From Granulosicoccus sp047634635 (GTDB taxonomy: Bacteria; Pseudomonadota; Gammaproteobacteria; Granulosicoccales; Granulosicoccaceae), in the NCBI GenBank assembly GCA_047634635.1, contig JBLIIE010000229.1, positions 1-6,591 of the forward strand: a stretch of DNA of 6,591 nucleotides, in the 5' to 3' direction. The notes under the pieces are model-generated. The model made no database searches. It was not told where the DNA came from and saw nothing but the letters and a program-made list of their open reading frames with translations. Positions 5,883-6,591 of this stretch are shown in pieces; the stretch's first letter is position 1, and each line of letters begins with the position of its first letter. Both the position numbers and the translations under genes were made by a program.

Positions 5883-6355
5883 GTCATCTCTGTGTCCAGT
5901 ATCGGCTTCTCGAAGTAGAGATAGTCGTTCTTCATGCGACAGATTTTCCAGCCCTCCGTGTCCCGGCGGTAACTCTCGAAGTATTGGACGCCAATACGAC
6001 GCGAAGGCGCATCCGACACGGCCAAGGTAGACACCTCAACAGTCCAACGGCCGTTAGCGCTATTGTCGTTGATAATATCTATCAGCGGATTGGCGCCGAC
6101 GGGTATCTGCCGCAACAAGTCATCATTTTCCATCAATTTTGTGAAGAAGTCGCGAATATTGTTGCGCCCACTCAAAGTGATATTGAAACCGTACTCCAAC
6201 TCGGCGTCGTCGCTAAAACAGTCCACCAAAGCGTCCACATTCTTATCGAGAATACTGTACCAATAGGTATGACGCAGGTCCTTAATGGCTTCTCGGTGTT
6301 GTAACGTTGAAACAAGGGCTTCGAGGCTGCTCAACCTAGCATCCAGATCAGACAT
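5879..6355 (-). CDS. NTF2/SnoaL-like domain protein, nuclear transport factor 2 family
   Basis: This 158-residue protein has the layout of the SnoaL_4 group of cone-fold proteins. The first helices contain LEALVSTLQHREAIKDL, then RHTYWYSILDKNVDALVDCFSDDAELEYG (helix, turn, first strand). Residues 62-76 (SGRNNIRDFFTKLME) form the second helix pair, and ANPLIDII, ANGRWTVEVST and QYFESYRRDTEGWKICRMKNDYLYF are the sheet strands. Related proteins act as dehydratases, isomerases or cyclases on polyketide, steroid or aromatic substrates, and many have unknown roles. In several enzymes of the group a His stands just before the ANP strand; here that position is Pro85 (QIPVGANP) and the only histidines are His20 and His29, so catalytic activity of the usual kind is doubtful. 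ATG 6355 is preceded by a weak AGAGAAA. It is transcribed against the upstream genes and has no visible operon partner in the window. Confidence 0.82.
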   Translation of the reverse strand: MSDLDARLSSLEALVSTLQHREAIKDLRHTYWYSILDKNVDALVDCFSDDAELEYGFNITLSGRNNIRDFFTKLMENDDLLRQIPVGANPLIDIINDNSANGRWTVEVSTLAVSDAPSRRIGVQYFESYRRDTEGWKICRMKNDYLYFEKPILDTEMT

Positions 6356-6511
6356 AGGGTTTCTCTTTTATTATTGATACGGTGTTGAAGTACGTCATAC
6401 ACACTAGCGAAACCAAGGCTAAAAGTCAGTGATTTAGTCAAAAAACTTTCGGGTATTAAGCTCTGCCATAATCTCTGAGTTGCCCAGCCAAATCGATCTC
6501 GCTCTGGCGTT

Positions 6512-6554
6512 GGTGTGATGTCAAAATTCGCATATAAACTGCAGGACTCACACC
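6512..6554. promoter_or_regulatory. Long imperfect dyad upstream of the NTF2-like gene
   Basis: GGTGTGATGTC (6512-6522) is complementary to GACTCACACC (6545-6554) over 10 bp with one bulged T, across a 22-base AT-rich centre. It lies about 157-199 bases upstream of the start at 6355. On the minus strand the centre contains TTTATAT and the right arm runs into TTGACA. A regulator site or a transcript hairpin is possible; I find no -10 element at the correct distance from TTGACA, so I do not call a promoter. Confidence 0.35.
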
Positions 6555-6591
6555 TTTATAAGCGCGACGGATTGAATTCACAGCACTAAGC

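Noticed and set aside
6445..6535. TTGACA-like -35 and a 25-codon ORF on the minus strand upstream of the NTF2-like gene
   Set aside because: No -10 hexamer lies at 16-18 bases, and the short ORF (start MRILTSHQRQ) has no convincing ribosome site or conservation evidence.

Overview
The window looks like chromosomal DNA from a marine or halophilic gammaproteobacterium. The main clue is a complete-style ProU/OpuA glycine betaine importer arranged substrate-binding protein, permease, ATPase, with roughly 50-55% GC by eye. A Marinobacter-like host is my guess from gene order and flavour only; nothing here fixes the taxon.

Region 1 (1-2923) is an osmoprotection locus on the + strand: the C-terminal 238 codons of a ProX-type betaine-binding protein, a strong 13-bp intrinsic terminator, then a ProW-type permease and a ProV-type ATPase. 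The last two are tightly spaced, with the ATPase ribosome binding site overlapping the permease stop. Together they would capture compatible solutes in the periplasm and import them using ATP. The terminator after the binding-protein gene suggests that this component is made in excess over the membrane parts.

Region 2 (about 2930-3340) holds no intact gene. It carries a decayed tyrosine recombinase (phage-type integrase), recognisable in two frames with a frameshift and an in-frame stop, and cut off before the C-terminal catalytic residues. This marks the junction as an old integration site.

Region 3 (3345-4826) carries two intact genes of lower GC: an alternative oxidase (a diiron ubiquinol oxidase with all iron ligands present) and a short hotdog-fold acyl-CoA thioesterase. 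They are separated by an AT-rich, repeat-containing 333-bp gap. The oxidase would give a cyanide- and nitric-oxide-tolerant, non-proton-pumping end to the respiratory chain.

Region 4 (4827-5878) is a gene-poor, AT-rich kilobase with several oddities: phased GATCG repeats, a cluster of inverted repeats between 5624 and 5842, a minus-strand stretch that may be a scrap of a transposase-like helix-turn-helix, and a 45-codon ORF with a good Shine-Dalgarno sequence but a TTG start.

Region 5 (5879-6591) carries a minus-strand NTF2/SnoaL-like protein of 158 aa and its upstream DNA, which contains a long imperfect dyad.

Overall, an ordinary osmolyte transporter abuts an accessory segment built from mobile-element debris and a probably imported alternative oxidase. 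I see no clearly new multi-gene system. The most rewarding places to look again are the alternative oxidase next to the integrase relic and the inverted-repeat cluster in the gene-poor region.
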